Counted from the stretch's first letter, positions 16,110-24,829 are shown. The stretch: DNA of 64,000 nucleotides from CAYPFY01 sp964410105 (GCA_964410105.1 CAYPFY010000011.1:1-64000); one strand, 5' to 3'. Translations and numbers: made by a program. The notes: generated from the letters alone by a model not told the origin.

Positions 16110-17519
16110 ATGCTTGACTGGCTCGTCGAGTTTTTCAGGGGATCGTATCCGTCGCTCTACATCGCCACGTTCGTCGTGGCTTCCTTTCTCCTTCTGAGCG
16201 GATTCGACGACGTCTTCGTCGACATCTACTACTGGCTGCACCATCTGTTCATGCGGAAAAAGTTTAACAAGGTGCGCTACGATTCGCCCGAAACCATCGC
16301 CAGGGCGCCCGAAAAGCCGATCGCCATATTCGTGCCTGCCTGGCACGAGTATGAAATCATCGACAAGATGCTCATCAACGCCTGCCGGACGGTGCAATAC
16401 CAGAACTATGACATGTTTGTCGGGGTCTATCCGAACGACCCGGAAACCATCATGAAGGTGGAGGAGATCAGCAAGCGCTTTCCCAACATTCACGCCGTCA
16501 TCTCAAGCAATCCGGGTCCGACGACAAAGGCTGATAATCTCAATCAGATCCATGAGGGGATGCTCCGCTGGGAAAACAAGACCGGCGTGAGATACGATAT
16601 CATCGTCATGCACGACGCCGAAGACGTGATCCACCCGATGTCTCTCAAAATCCACAATGCGCTGATCCCGGATTACGACATGGTGCAGATGCCGGTGTTC
16701 CCCCTCTATACGAATCATGCGAACCTGGTCCACTGGACCTATTGCGATGAATTTGCCGAATACCACACGAAAGACCTCTTCGTCCGCCAGCATTTCAGCG
16801 GGTTCGTCCCTTCGGCCGGCGTCGGTACGGCGTTCAACCGCTGGATCATCGAATTTGTCGGCACCTCGTATGCCAGGAACATCTTCAGGGCCGCGTCGCT
16901 CACCGAAGACTATGACCTCGCGCTTCGCCTCGCCCTCGGAAAGGCGAATCTTCTCTTCGCCTACAAGCCGTTCGGGATCAACTGCGCGACGAGAGGGTTC
17001 TTCCCCCACTCGATGAAGGCGTCCATCCGGCAGAAAAGCCGATGGGTGACCGGGATATGCCTTCAATCCTGGAAGTCGGTCGGTTGGCGCGGCGACGCAA
17101 AGTTCCGGTTCGTTCTTTACCGGGACCGGAAAGCGATCTTGGCCAATGCCATCAACTTCTTTGCCTATGTCGTCATCTCGTACCTCATCGTGTACGAGTC
17201 GATACGATTCGGCCTGGCCGCCTATGCTCAGCTTCCCCCTATAGTGGTGAAAGGGACCGTCCTCTGGTACCTCGTCGTGATCGACAGTGCCCTCATGGTC
17301 TGGCGCTGCGCGCATCGTTTCATCACCGTGCGCCGCGTTTACGGCGTCTGGGCGGCGGTCCTGAGCATCGTCCGGCTCCCCATCTCCAATATCATTAATT
17401 TCAGTGCGACAGGCCGCGCTCTGTTCTTTTTCATAAAATCTCTCCTCGGCAAGCAGGAGCTGAAATGGGAAAAAACGATACACCATTTTCCTACCGCAGC
17501 AGAGCACGCACACCAGTAG
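16110..17519 (+). CDS. NfrB-like membrane glycosyltransferase (GT2), truncated relative to E. coli NfrB
   Basis: This 469-residue inner-membrane family 2 glycosyltransferase has an N-terminal membrane segment (about 15-34). The catalytic domain carries YPNDPET, GPTTKADNLN, the metal motif HDAEDVI (about residues 167-173), PSAGVGTAFNRW, the base motif LTEDYD (about 263-268) and QKSRW (about 308-312). Further membrane segments follow. These, with FDDVFVDIYYW near the start and WEKTIHHFP at the end, match the E. coli phage-N4 adsorption protein NfrB almost motif for motif. The protein stops where the E. coli protein continues into a GSPII_E_N (MshEN) domain. The expected activity is processive or stepwise transfer of a UDP-sugar into a secreted glycan; the sugar is unknown. 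Confidence 0.82.
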   Translation: MLDWLVEFFRGSYPSLYIATFVVASFLLLSGFDDVFVDIYYWLHHLFMRKKFNKVRYDSPETIARAPEKPIAIFVPAWHEYEIIDKMLINACRTVQYQNYDMFVGVYPNDPETIMKVEEISKRFPNIHAVISSNPGPTTKADNLNQIHEGMLRWENKTGVRYDIIVMHDAEDVIHPMSLKIHNALIPDYDMVQMPVFPLYTNHANLVHWTYCDEFAEYHTKDLFVRQHFSGFVPSAGVGTAFNRWIIEFVGTSYARNIFRAASLTEDYDLALRLALGKANLLFAYKPFGINCATRGFFPHSMKASIRQKSRWVTGICLQSWKSVGWRGDAKFRFVLYRDRKAILANAINFFAYVVISYLIVYESIRFGLAAYAQLPPIVVKGTVLWYLVVIDSALMVWRCAHRFITVRRVYGVWAAVLSIVRLPISNIINFSATGRALFFFIKSLLGKQELKWEKTIHHFPTAAEHAHQ

Positions 17520-17546
17520 CAATCACACTTTTAACCAAGGAATATT

Positions 17547-17906
17547 ATGAAAACCCGTATCCTGTATGTCGACGATGAGGAAAATCTCAGGCTCCTCGTC
17601 CGGGACCAGCTTCAGGCAGAAGGATTCTCCGTGGAAACGGCGGACGACGGCGATACCTGCGTCGAATCTCTCAAGAAGGGGAAGTTTGATGTCGTGCTGC
17701 TCGATATCCGGATGCCCCGGATGAGCGGCATCGAAGTCCTGAAATACATCAGGGAACATAAGCTTGAGGGCCGCATCATCATGCTGACGGCGGTCGACGA
17801 TCTCTCCGTCGCCCTTGAAGCGGTGAAGAACGGGGCGAACGATTACCTCACAAAACCGTACGATCTGGACAGCCTCCTGTCGGCGATCCGCCGCGTGACC
17901 GCCTGA
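17547..17906 (+). CDS. Stand-alone response-regulator receiver protein
   Basis: This 119-residue CheY-type receiver has no output domain. The acidic pocket (Asp9, Asp10), phospho-acceptor Asp53 in LLDIRMP, switch Thr81 and invariant Lys103 in TKPYD are all present, so it should be phosphorylatable. AAGGAATATT precedes the start, 27 bp after the NfrB-like stop, which suggests cotranscription. No histidine kinase is nearby. A role in switching the adjacent glycan synthase by protein contact is possible but purely contextual. Confidence 0.9.
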   Translation: MKTRILYVDDEENLRLLVRDQLQAEGFSVETADDGDTCVESLKKGKFDVVLLDIRMPRMSGIEVLKYIREHKLEGRIIMLTAVDDLSVALEAVKNGANDYLTKPYDLDSLLSAIRRVTA

Positions 17907-17934
17907 AATCCCCCCGGGCGATTTCAGCACGTTG

Positions 17935-18045
17935 CTCGAGGCCAAGTCCTGCGCAACGGGAATCTTTCAAACCCCGCCAGGTCCGGAAGGAAGCAACGGT
18001 AGAAAGTCAATCCCGTGTGACGCAGGGAAGCTTGGCCTCTTCTTT
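17935..18045 (+). ncRNA. ffs: Bacterial small signal recognition particle RNA (4.5S type)
   Basis: The universally conserved apical domain CCAGGTCCGGAAGGAAGCA is present at about 17978-17996, including the GGAA tetraloop and the asymmetric internal loop. The closing stem pairs GAGGCCAAG (17938-17946) with CTTGGCCTC (18031-18039), and inner helices TCCTGCG/CGCAGG and CGGGA/TCCCG continue the rod. The size of about 110 nt matches the small SRP RNA that binds Ffh. A T-rich tract (TCTTCTTTT) after the stem can serve as terminator. The ends are approximate. Confidence 0.93.
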
Positions 18046-18052
18046 TCCACCC

Positions 18053-18066
18053 CCCCCACGTGGGGG
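18053..18066. repeat. Perfect 14-bp palindrome CCCCCACGTGGGGG
   Basis: Five C, ACGT, five G form a perfect palindrome directly after the SRP RNA T-tract. It could be a backup terminator hairpin (loop too small for a strong one and no T-run after it) or a protein-binding site with an ACGT core. Confidence 0.6.
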
Positions 18067-18084
18067 AGGGTGTTCAAGAGATTC

Positions 18085-18113
18085 TTGCAATCCGGCACAA
18101 ATTTTATTATTTT
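18085..18113 (+). promoter_or_regulatory. Candidate promoter upstream of rng
   Basis: TTGCAA (18085-18090), 17 bp spacer, TATTTT (18108-18113). It lies in the AT-rich patch about 280 bp before the rng start, so it would produce a long leader. Confidence 0.35.
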
Positions 18114-18389
18114 AAATCAGGTTGGTTCGAATTTCCCGTAAAAATGGGAGTAATCACGAGTTTTTCTTCATGTTAATCCATTTCGCAACAGGTCTCTGGT
18201 CAACGATCTTGAGCCTCGAACAGCTAAGATTTTTTTCTCCTTTAGGGAATCAGCTCATTTCGTTCCAAGACTTCGCCCCGGCACCGAACCGCGGGCGTCG
18301 TTGCAGTAGTGCCCTAAACATTTTATTGAACCCCCAATCGCTGCGTCAGAAGATACGGCCGCCGATTGCGGGTTCGGAGGAACGAAATT

Positions 18390-20048
18390 TTGAGAAAAGA
18401 AATCATCATCAACACCGCCGGCGACGAAACACGCATCGCGATAACGGAGGATAAGCGCCTAGCCGAGCTCTACGTCGAAACCCCAGAAAAAGAAAGGATG
18501 GTCGGCGACATCCACATGGGGAAGGTTGCAAAAGTAATGCCGGGCATCAGGGCGGCATTCATCGATCTCGGACTTAAGCAAGACGCCTTTCTTCACTTTT
18601 CTGACATCGGAAGTACCTTCGGCGATTACGCCTCGCTCGTCGACGACGACTCAGACGTCGATCTCGACGACGATTCCGACGAAGAAGAATCCCCTCAGCC
18701 TCCACCCCCCCCGGACGACCAAACTGCACAAGTCCAGATAGCGCCGAAACCGGCCCCGAGCCAGGTCCAGCCTCCCCCACCGCGGCGGGGCGGCGGACGG
18801 GATAACGGTCGCCATATCCCCACCCCCGATCTGAAACGGGGCCAGGATATCATCGTTCAGGTCACCAAGGAGCCTGTCGGCAAGAAGGGGGTGCGCGTCA
18901 CCTCCGAGGTATCACTCCCGGGCCGTTTCCTCGTCCTCCTTCCCTTCGACGGGAAGGTCGGGGTCTCAAAGAAGGTGACGAATTTTAAGGAGAAGCGACG
19001 CCTCCGCAGGATCGTCCGGAGCATGCTTCCCGAAGGCTTCGGGGTCATCATCCGCACGGTCGCCCAGGAACAGGAGGAGGCTGTCCTGAAACAGGATCTC
19101 GAGAGTCTCATACAGACGTGGCGGGATATCGAAAAAAACATCAAGACCGAGCAGGCCCCCGCCCTCCTCTACAAGGACATGGCGACAACTTCGAGCGTCA
19201 TCCGGGATCTCTTCACCGATTCGATCGAACGGGTGGTGACTGATTCCAAGAAGCTTTTTAAGGAGATCCGCACCTATGTCAAGCAGGTCTCCCCTCAACT
19301 CGTCGACAAGATCGAGCTCTATACCCGGCGAGAGCCCGTCTTCGACTTCTACGGGATCGAGAAGGAGATCGCCACAGCCCTCAGCCGCAAGGTATGGCTG
19401 AAGAGCGGCGGATATATCATCATCGAGCAGACCGAGGCCATGCTCGTCGTCGATGTGAACAGCGGGCGCTACGCCGCCAAGCGCGAGCAGGAGCTGAATT
19501 CCCTCCGCACCAACCTCGAGGCCGCCCGTGAAGTCTGCCGCCAGCTCCGGCTCCGGGACAACGGCGGCATCATCGTGGTCGATTTCATCGATCTTGAGGA
19601 TGAACGGAACAAGAAAAAAGTTTATGACGAGCTCCGGAAGGAATTTCGGAGGGACAGGGCCAAGGTGACCGTGCTCCCCATGACGGATATCGGCCTGGTG
19701 CAGATCACACGCCAGCGCATCCGCCAGAATATCCTGCACAGTTTCAGCGAGCCCTGCCCGGTCTGCGGCGGCGGAGGCCTCATTCAGTCGAAGCCGAGCA
19801 TCGTCAATCAGATTGAAAGGTGGATCCAAAGGTTCAAGGGCGAGCTGCGCGAGTTCAGGCTCGAGCTCACCGTCCATCCGTCGCTGGCCGCCTACCTCAA
19901 GGAAGGCACGATCAGCCGGCTCACGAAACTGAAATTCAAGTATTTTCTCCGCATCAGGCTCGTGGAAGATCCCAAGGTCCCCATCGCCGAATTCCGGTTC
20001 TTTTCGGTGAAGCAGGATAAGGATATCACAGAACAATTCAGCCAGTGA
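18390..20048 (+). CDS. rng: Ribonuclease E/G family endoribonuclease
   Basis: This 552-residue single-strand endoribonuclease acts in rRNA maturation and mRNA decay. I start it at the TTG at 18390, nine bases after a CGGAGG site, giving MRKEIIINTAGDETRIAI, the usual RNase G opening; an upstream TTG at 18366 would add eight residues. The S1 domain (VGDIHMGKV, FIDLGLKQDAFLHFSDI) is interrupted by an acidic then proline-rich insert. The catalytic Mg2+ aspartates lie in VVDVNSGRYA and IVVDFIDLE, and the zinc-link cysteines in CPVCGGGG. It lacks the long RNase E scaffold tail, so it is RNase G-like in size. Confidence 0.94.
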   Translation: MRKEIIINTAGDETRIAITEDKRLAELYVETPEKERMVGDIHMGKVAKVMPGIRAAFIDLGLKQDAFLHFSDIGSTFGDYASLVDDDSDVDLDDDSDEEESPQPPPPPDDQTAQVQIAPKPAPSQVQPPPPRRGGGRDNGRHIPTPDLKRGQDIIVQVTKEPVGKKGVRVTSEVSLPGRFLVLLPFDGKVGVSKKVTNFKEKRRLRRIVRSMLPEGFGVIIRTVAQEQEEAVLKQDLESLIQTWRDIEKNIKTEQAPALLYKDMATTSSVIRDLFTDSIERVVTDSKKLFKEIRTYVKQVSPQLVDKIELYTRREPVFDFYGIEKEIATALSRKVWLKSGGYIIIEQTEAMLVVDVNSGRYAAKREQELNSLRTNLEAAREVCRQLRLRDNGGIIVVDFIDLEDERNKKKVYDELRKEFRRDRAKVTVLPMTDIGLVQITRQRIRQNILHSFSEPCPVCGGGGLIQSKPSIVNQIERWIQRFKGELREFRLELTVHPSLAAYLKEGTISRLTKLKFKYFLRIRLVEDPKVPIAEFRFFSVKQDKDITEQFSQ

Positions 20049-20055
20049 CGCAACA

Positions 20056-20700
20056 ATGAAGATTTTCATTGACACGGCCAGTCTCAACGAAATCAAGGAG
20101 GCCGCCAGCATGGGCATCCTCGACGGAGTCACCACGAACCCGAGCCTCGTTTCGAAGGAAGGGAGGAATTTCAAGGAGCTCCTCCGGGAGATTTGCGATG
20201 TCGTGAAGGGAGATATCAGCGCCGAGGTCGTCTCCACCGAGCTCGAGGGGATGCTGCGGGAAGGGAGGGAGCTCGCCAAAATCCATGACAATATCGTCGT
20301 CAAAGTCCCTCTCATAAAGGAAGGGCTCAAGGCGGTCAGGTGCTTCAAGTCCGAAGGCATCCGGACCAACGTGACCCTCTGCTTCTCGCCTAATCAGGCC
20401 CTGCTTGCCGCGAAAGCGGGAGCCTACATAGTCAGCCCGTTCGTCGGACGCCTCGACGACATAAGCTCCGATGGCATGAGCCTTATCGAGCAGATCCTCA
20501 CCATTTACCGGAACTACGGATTTGACACTCAGGTGCTCGTCGCAAGCATCCGCCACCCGATGCATGTGGTCCAGGCCGCTCTGATGGGCGCCCATATCGG
20601 CACGATGCCGTTCGCGGTGATCACGGCGCTCATCAAGCATCCCCTGACCGACATCGGGCTTGAAAGATTCCTCTCCGACTGGAAAAAACTGAAAAGCTGA
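20056..20700 (+). CDS. tal: Transaldolase / fructose-6-phosphate aldolase-like (TalC type)
   Basis: This 214-residue (beta/alpha)8 enzyme is of the small transaldolase subfamily. It has MKIFIDTASLNEIKEA, GVTTNPSLVSKEG, the Schiff-base lysine in VVKVPL (Lys83), TLCFSPNQALLAAKAGA and SPFVGRLDD. It moves a dihydroxyacetone unit between sugar phosphates in the non-oxidative pentose phosphate pathway. Subfamily members include true transaldolases and fructose-6-phosphate aldolases, which differ by a few active-site residues. It begins 8 bp after rng. Confidence 0.93.
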   Translation: MKIFIDTASLNEIKEAASMGILDGVTTNPSLVSKEGRNFKELLREICDVVKGDISAEVVSTELEGMLREGRELAKIHDNIVVKVPLIKEGLKAVRCFKSEGIRTNVTLCFSPNQALLAAKAGAYIVSPFVGRLDDISSDGMSLIEQILTIYRNYGFDTQVLVASIRHPMHVVQAALMGAHIGTMPFAVITALIKHPLTDIGLERFLSDWKKLKS

Positions 20701-20709
20701 GCGACAGGC

Positions 20710-21792
20710 GTGAAGAGAACGGCGTTTTACGCAATTCATCAGAAGCTCGGGGCGAAGATCGTCGAATTCGGCGGGTACGAGATGCCCGTGCAGTACTCGA
20801 GCATCATCGAAGAACATAAAACTGTCCGCAACGCCGTGGGACTCTTCGATGTCTCCCACATGGGGGAGTTCGAAATCCGGGGGCGCGATATGCTCCCCCT
20901 CGTCCAGAGGATGACGACGAACGACGCCTCCCGCCTTTCTTCAGGCAAGGTACAGTATTCCGCCATGTGCTACCCCGACGGCGGCATCGTGGATGATTTG
21001 CTCGTCTATCACCTTGGCGACCGGTTCATGCTGGTCGTGAATGCATCGAACATTGCCAAGGATTTCGACTGGATCACGTCGAATATCGGTTCCCTGGATG
21101 TCTCCGTCGAGGACAGAAGCGACCGTACCTCGCTCCTCGCCGTCCAGGGTCCCCGGTCCCTCGAGACGCTCCAGAAGCTCACCGACGCCGATCTTTCTTC
21201 TCTTCCCTACTATTCTTTCGTCCGCGCCAGGGTCGCCGGCACAGACATGATCGTGTCCCGGACCGGATACACCGGCGAACTCGGATTTGAGGTCTATTTT
21301 GCCGCCCCCGAAGATGCCCAAAAGGTGTGGGACGCCATCATGGCCTCTGGCGAAGAATTTGGAATCCGGCCCGTGGGCCTGGGCGCCCGCGATACTCTGC
21401 GGCTCGAAATGGGTTACTGTCTCTATGGTAACGACATCGATCAGACGACAAACCCGATCGAAGCGGGGCTCGGCTGGATCACGAAATTGTCGAAGGGGGA
21501 ATTTCTGGGTCGCGAAAATCTCCTGAGAGTGAAGGAGGAAGGAGCCAAGCGGAAACTGGTGGGTTTTGTGATGGAGGAAAACGCGTTCCCGCGGCATGGT
21601 TACGAGATCCGCCTCAATGGCGATTCGCTCGGATCGGTCACGAGCGGTACCGTATCCCCGGTTCTCGAGCGGGGGATAGGCATGGGCTATGTCAGCGCGC
21701 CCGCCGCACTCCCCGGCGGGCGGATCGGCGTTCTCATCCGGGGCCGAGAAGCCCGGGGCGAAATCGTTCCCCTCCCGTTCATAAAGAAGTGA
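20710..21792 (+). CDS. gcvT: Aminomethyltransferase (glycine cleavage T protein)
   Basis: This 360-residue folate enzyme accepts the aminomethyl group from the lipoyl H protein and forms methylenetetrahydrofolate plus ammonia. The start is GTG. Motifs include KIVEFGGYEMPVQYSS, GLFDVSHMGEFEI, the catalytic-site TNDASRL, SRTGYTGELGFE, and LRLEMGYCLYGNDI. Length matches the family. gcvH and gcvP are not nearby. The tdh-kbl pair at 34259 also produces glycine, so the two loci could feed one-carbon metabolism together. Confidence 0.95.
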   Translation: MKRTAFYAIHQKLGAKIVEFGGYEMPVQYSSIIEEHKTVRNAVGLFDVSHMGEFEIRGRDMLPLVQRMTTNDASRLSSGKVQYSAMCYPDGGIVDDLLVYHLGDRFMLVVNASNIAKDFDWITSNIGSLDVSVEDRSDRTSLLAVQGPRSLETLQKLTDADLSSLPYYSFVRARVAGTDMIVSRTGYTGELGFEVYFAAPEDAQKVWDAIMASGEEFGIRPVGLGARDTLRLEMGYCLYGNDIDQTTNPIEAGLGWITKLSKGEFLGRENLLRVKEEGAKRKLVGFVMEENAFPRHGYEIRLNGDSLGSVTSGTVSPVLERGIGMGYVSAPAALPGGRIGVLIRGREARGEIVPLPFIKK

Positions 21793-21799
21793 GGCGGGG

Positions 21800-22540
21800 A
21801 TGGGAAAGATAAACATTGACGTTCACTTCACCCCGGTCTATCTTGATGAGATGCAGCTCAAGGACCGGAATATCGTCGTCATCGACGTCCTCCGGGCCAG
21901 CACGACGATTGCGACGGCGCTCCACAACGGCGCGCGCGAGATCATCCCGGTGAGCAGCATCGAGAACGCCGTGAAGATCTCCGGGAATCTCTTCGGGGAC
22001 GTCACGCTCCGGGCCGGAGAACGAAACGCACGCATGATCGAGGGATTCAACCTCGGGAATTCTCCCCGGGAGTATTCCGAGGAAATCGTCAAGGGTAAAT
22101 CCATCATCTTCGTGACGACGAACGGGTCCGCGGCGATCGTCAAGGGGAAACACGCCCGGCATCTGGTCGTGGCCGGATTTGTGAACATGCTCCCTGTGGT
22201 CACTTTCCTCAACCAGCTCCAGGCCGATGTGACGATCATCTGCGCGGGGAAGGAGAACCGGTTCTGCATCGAGGATGCGGTCTGCGCCGGCAGGCTCATC
22301 AATGAGCTCGAGAGGGTCAGGGGGGAGGAGATGACGCTCGATGACGGAGGGCTCGCCGCCTCCGTGCTCGACCGGTATTATGGCACAAACCTTCTCTGGA
22401 TGCTGGAAAACTGCGATCATGGAAAATATCTCGCCGAGATCGGTTATGCCGACGACCTCCAGGCATGCGCCGTACTCAACCAGCTCGATATCGTCCCGAC
22501 GCTTTATGGGAACGTCATCCGCGCTCCGAAAAAAACGTGA
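21800..22540 (+). CDS. comB: 2-phosphosulfolactate phosphatase family protein (ComB)
   Basis: This is a 246-residue protein with the ComB signature IVVIDVLRASTTIATAL, LRAGERNARMIEGF, and FVTTNGSAAI. In methanogens ComB dephosphorylates 2-phosphosulfolactate in coenzyme M synthesis; in bacteria homologues are common without the rest of that pathway. No comA or comC is seen here, so sulfolactate-related or other phosphatase activity is open. It sits 7 bp after gcvT and 18 bp before ftsK. Confidence 0.88.
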   Translation: MGKINIDVHFTPVYLDEMQLKDRNIVVIDVLRASTTIATALHNGAREIIPVSSIENAVKISGNLFGDVTLRAGERNARMIEGFNLGNSPREYSEEIVKGKSIIFVTTNGSAAIVKGKHARHLVVAGFVNMLPVVTFLNQLQADVTIICAGKENRFCIEDAVCAGRLINELERVRGEEMTLDDGGLAASVLDRYYGTNLLWMLENCDHGKYLAEIGYADDLQACAVLNQLDIVPTLYGNVIRAPKKT

Positions 22541-22558
22541 ATTAGCCGGGACCGGAGC

Positions 22559-24829
22559 ATGAAGGCGAAAGTCAGGAAGAATCCCGGACGCCGCCGCCGG
22601 ATCTTTGCCACCATCGTCATGGCCGCGGGCTTGCTGTCGCTCCTGAGCATTGCGAGCTATTCGACTCAGGATGAAATAGTCCTCGATAAACTCTCCATCC
22701 TCGACATCGTCCGCCTCCCCTTCAATGAGCATGCGAAGGCGCTTGCCTCCGAGCTCCAGAACCGGCTCGGAATTGCGGGGGCATTTCTGGCGAATTTCTT
22801 CATCAACGACACGATCGGGTATGCCTCCTTCCTGATACCGTGCCTTATGATCATCTGGGGGTGGGCTCTCTTCCGGCGAAAAAGGCCTCTCGGCCGGGAG
22901 CCGCTTATTACCAATTACGCCATTACCCTCGGCCTGCTCTTCGCCGCGGCAGCAGGCACAGCCAACCTCCTCTTCGGCAATATCGACAAGGAATGGAGCG
23001 GGGTCATCGGCGCATTTCTCGCCGACGTCGGATCCCGTATCGCGGGGACCATCGGCGCCTCGATCCTCATTCTCACGGCTTTCATCATCACCGGAATTTT
23101 CGCGGCGGATATGAACTTCCGTCGCTCGCTCAGCCGTTTCTCTTCTGCCTGGTCATGGATCAGACACCGCCGGGGAGCCGCCCCGGTCCCGCCGGAACCG
23201 GAGGAAGCGGTATTGATCAGGAAGCCGGATGAAGAGGTCGCCGACGTCATCCCGTCGCTTCCCGAGCTCGCCCCTCCCGACGAGGAAGAGTCTCCGCCCG
23301 ATGCCGTCGCCGCAGCAACCCCCTCGCCGGAGGAGGATGAAGAGATCAGCTACGAGCTTCCGTCGATTGATTTGCTCGATCCGGCGCGCCAGGCCGATGC
23401 GATCCCCGAAGAAGAGCTGAAAGCCAACGCCGAGCTCGTGCGCGCCAAGCTTGCGAATTTCTCCGTCGAGATCGAAAGCGTGAGCGTGAGCCCGGGCCCG
23501 GTGGTCACATTATACGAACTGGTGCCGGCGTCAAGCGTGAAAATCAGCCGCATCGTCAGCCTCGCCGACGACCTCGCCCTCGCCCTCGCCGCCAAGGGTA
23601 TCCGGATAATGGCCCCGATACCGGGCAAAAGCGCCGTGGGCGTCGAAATCCCGAACCGGAACCCCTCGATCGTCCATATACGGAGCGTCCTCAATTCTCC
23701 CAGATTCCGGGAGACCAGTTCCACGCTCCCGATCGCCCTCGGGAAATCGATTTCAGGGGACATCTACATGGACGATCTGGCGAAAATGCCCCATCTTCTG
23801 ATCGCAGGATCTACCGGCTCCGGCAAAAGCATCGGGATCAATACGATCCTCGCCGGCCTTCTCTACCGGCTCCATCCGTCCGACGTGAAGTTCATCATCA
23901 TCGATCCCAAAAAGATCGAACTCGCGCAGTATGCGAAGCTCAAGCATCACTACCTGGCAATCTCCCCCGACCTCGACCAGGAGATCATCACCGTGCCGGA
24001 AAACGCCGTCAGTGTGCTCAAAAGCGTCGAGCTTGAAATGGAGAATCGCTATGACCGCCTCGCCTCCGCCGGGGTGAGAAATATCCAGGACTATAACGAG
24101 CGACTGGCGTCCGGGCGCCTTAAGAATTCCGAGTCGGTCGTCCACCGCAAGATGCCGTACCTTGTGGTCGTGATCGACGAACTGGCGGATCTCATGATGA
24201 CGGCGGCCCGGGAAGTCGAAGAGCCCATCGCCCGTCTCGCCCAGCTGGCCCGCGCCGTGGGCGTCCATCTCGTGCTTGCCACGCAGCGCCCCTCCGTCGA
24301 TGTCATCACGGGAGTGATCAAGGCGAACTTTGCCGCCCGGATCGCGTACCAGGTGGCGACGAAAACGGACTCGAGAACAATCCTCGATATGAACGGGGCG
24401 GAACAGCTGCTCGGCGCAGGCGACATGCTCTACCTCCCGGCAGGGACGTCGAAACCAATTCGCATTCAAAATGCGTTTATTTCAACAGATGAGGTCGAAC
24501 GCATCACGGACCACGTGGCGGGACAGCCCGGATATCAGAGACCGTTTATGCTCCCCTCGGTGGTCGAACAGCGACACAAAGGGGGGGCCGGGGCCGGAGA
24601 CGCCCGGGATGAATTCTTCGAGGAGGCAGCCCGTATCATCGTCCGCCATCAGCAGGGCTCCGTTTCCCTTCTTCAGCGCCGGCTCAAGGTCGGATACTCC
24701 CGGGCCGCCAGGCTCGTCGACGAGCTGGAATCGGCCGGGATCGTGGGCCCATTCGACGGAAGCAAGGCGCGACTCGTGCTCATCGAGAATGACGAGCAGC
24801 TCGACCGTGTCCTCGATACGCTCGGGTGA
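22559..24829 (+). CDS. ftsK: DNA translocase FtsK/SpoIIIE
   Basis: This 756-residue membrane-anchored motor pumps chromosomal DNA through the division septum and activates XerCD recombination at dif. It has four N-terminal membrane segments (about residues 15-190), a Pro/Glu-rich linker (about 200-275), an alpha/beta motor with Walker A GSTGSGKSIG (about 415-424), Walker B VVIDELADLM, and ATQRPSVDVITG. The C-terminal winged-helix gamma domain (DEFFEEAARIIV, GYSRAARLVDELE) reads KOPS-like polarity sequences. The short linker is normal for non-proteobacterial FtsK. Confidence 0.96.
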   Translation: MKAKVRKNPGRRRRIFATIVMAAGLLSLLSIASYSTQDEIVLDKLSILDIVRLPFNEHAKALASELQNRLGIAGAFLANFFINDTIGYASFLIPCLMIIWGWALFRRKRPLGREPLITNYAITLGLLFAAAAGTANLLFGNIDKEWSGVIGAFLADVGSRIAGTIGASILILTAFIITGIFAADMNFRRSLSRFSSAWSWIRHRRGAAPVPPEPEEAVLIRKPDEEVADVIPSLPELAPPDEEESPPDAVAAATPSPEEDEEISYELPSIDLLDPARQADAIPEEELKANAELVRAKLANFSVEIESVSVSPGPVVTLYELVPASSVKISRIVSLADDLALALAAKGIRIMAPIPGKSAVGVEIPNRNPSIVHIRSVLNSPRFRETSSTLPIALGKSISGDIYMDDLAKMPHLLIAGSTGSGKSIGINTILAGLLYRLHPSDVKFIIIDPKKIELAQYAKLKHHYLAISPDLDQEIITVPENAVSVLKSVELEMENRYDRLASAGVRNIQDYNERLASGRLKNSESVVHRKMPYLVVVIDELADLMMTAAREVEEPIARLAQLARAVGVHLVLATQRPSVDVITGVIKANFAARIAYQVATKTDSRTILDMNGAEQLLGAGDMLYLPAGTSKPIRIQNAFISTDEVERITDHVAGQPGYQRPFMLPSVVEQRHKGGAGAGDARDEFFEEAARIIVRHQQGSVSLLQRRLKVGYSRAARLVDELESAGIVGPFDGSKARLVLIENDEQLDRVLDTLG

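Larger units (their letters stand above)
18046..18389. other. Intergenic region between SRP RNA and rng
   Basis: This 344 bp holds a GC palindrome just after the SRP RNA, an AT-rich patch with a candidate promoter (18085-18113), and about 270 bp before the rng start in which I see no convincing gene. The AT-rich composition of 18100-18240 contrasts with the surrounding genes. A long 5' leader for rng would fit the known autoregulation of RNase E/G genes through their untranslated leaders, but no specific structure was resolved. Confidence 0.45.

Noticed and set aside
15363..16493. 376-codon minus-strand open frame
   Set aside because: It crosses the junction between the NfrA-like and NfrB-like genes on the other strand, and no domain is recognisable.
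18966..20369. 467-codon minus-strand open frame over rng and tal
   Set aside because: It lies antisense to two well-conserved genes. High-GC codon use creates long antisense frames; it shows no domain.
21800..22540. Coenzyme M biosynthesis pathway
   Set aside because: Only the ComB-type phosphatase is present; no comA, comC or comDE genes are in the window, and ComB homologues are common without the pathway.
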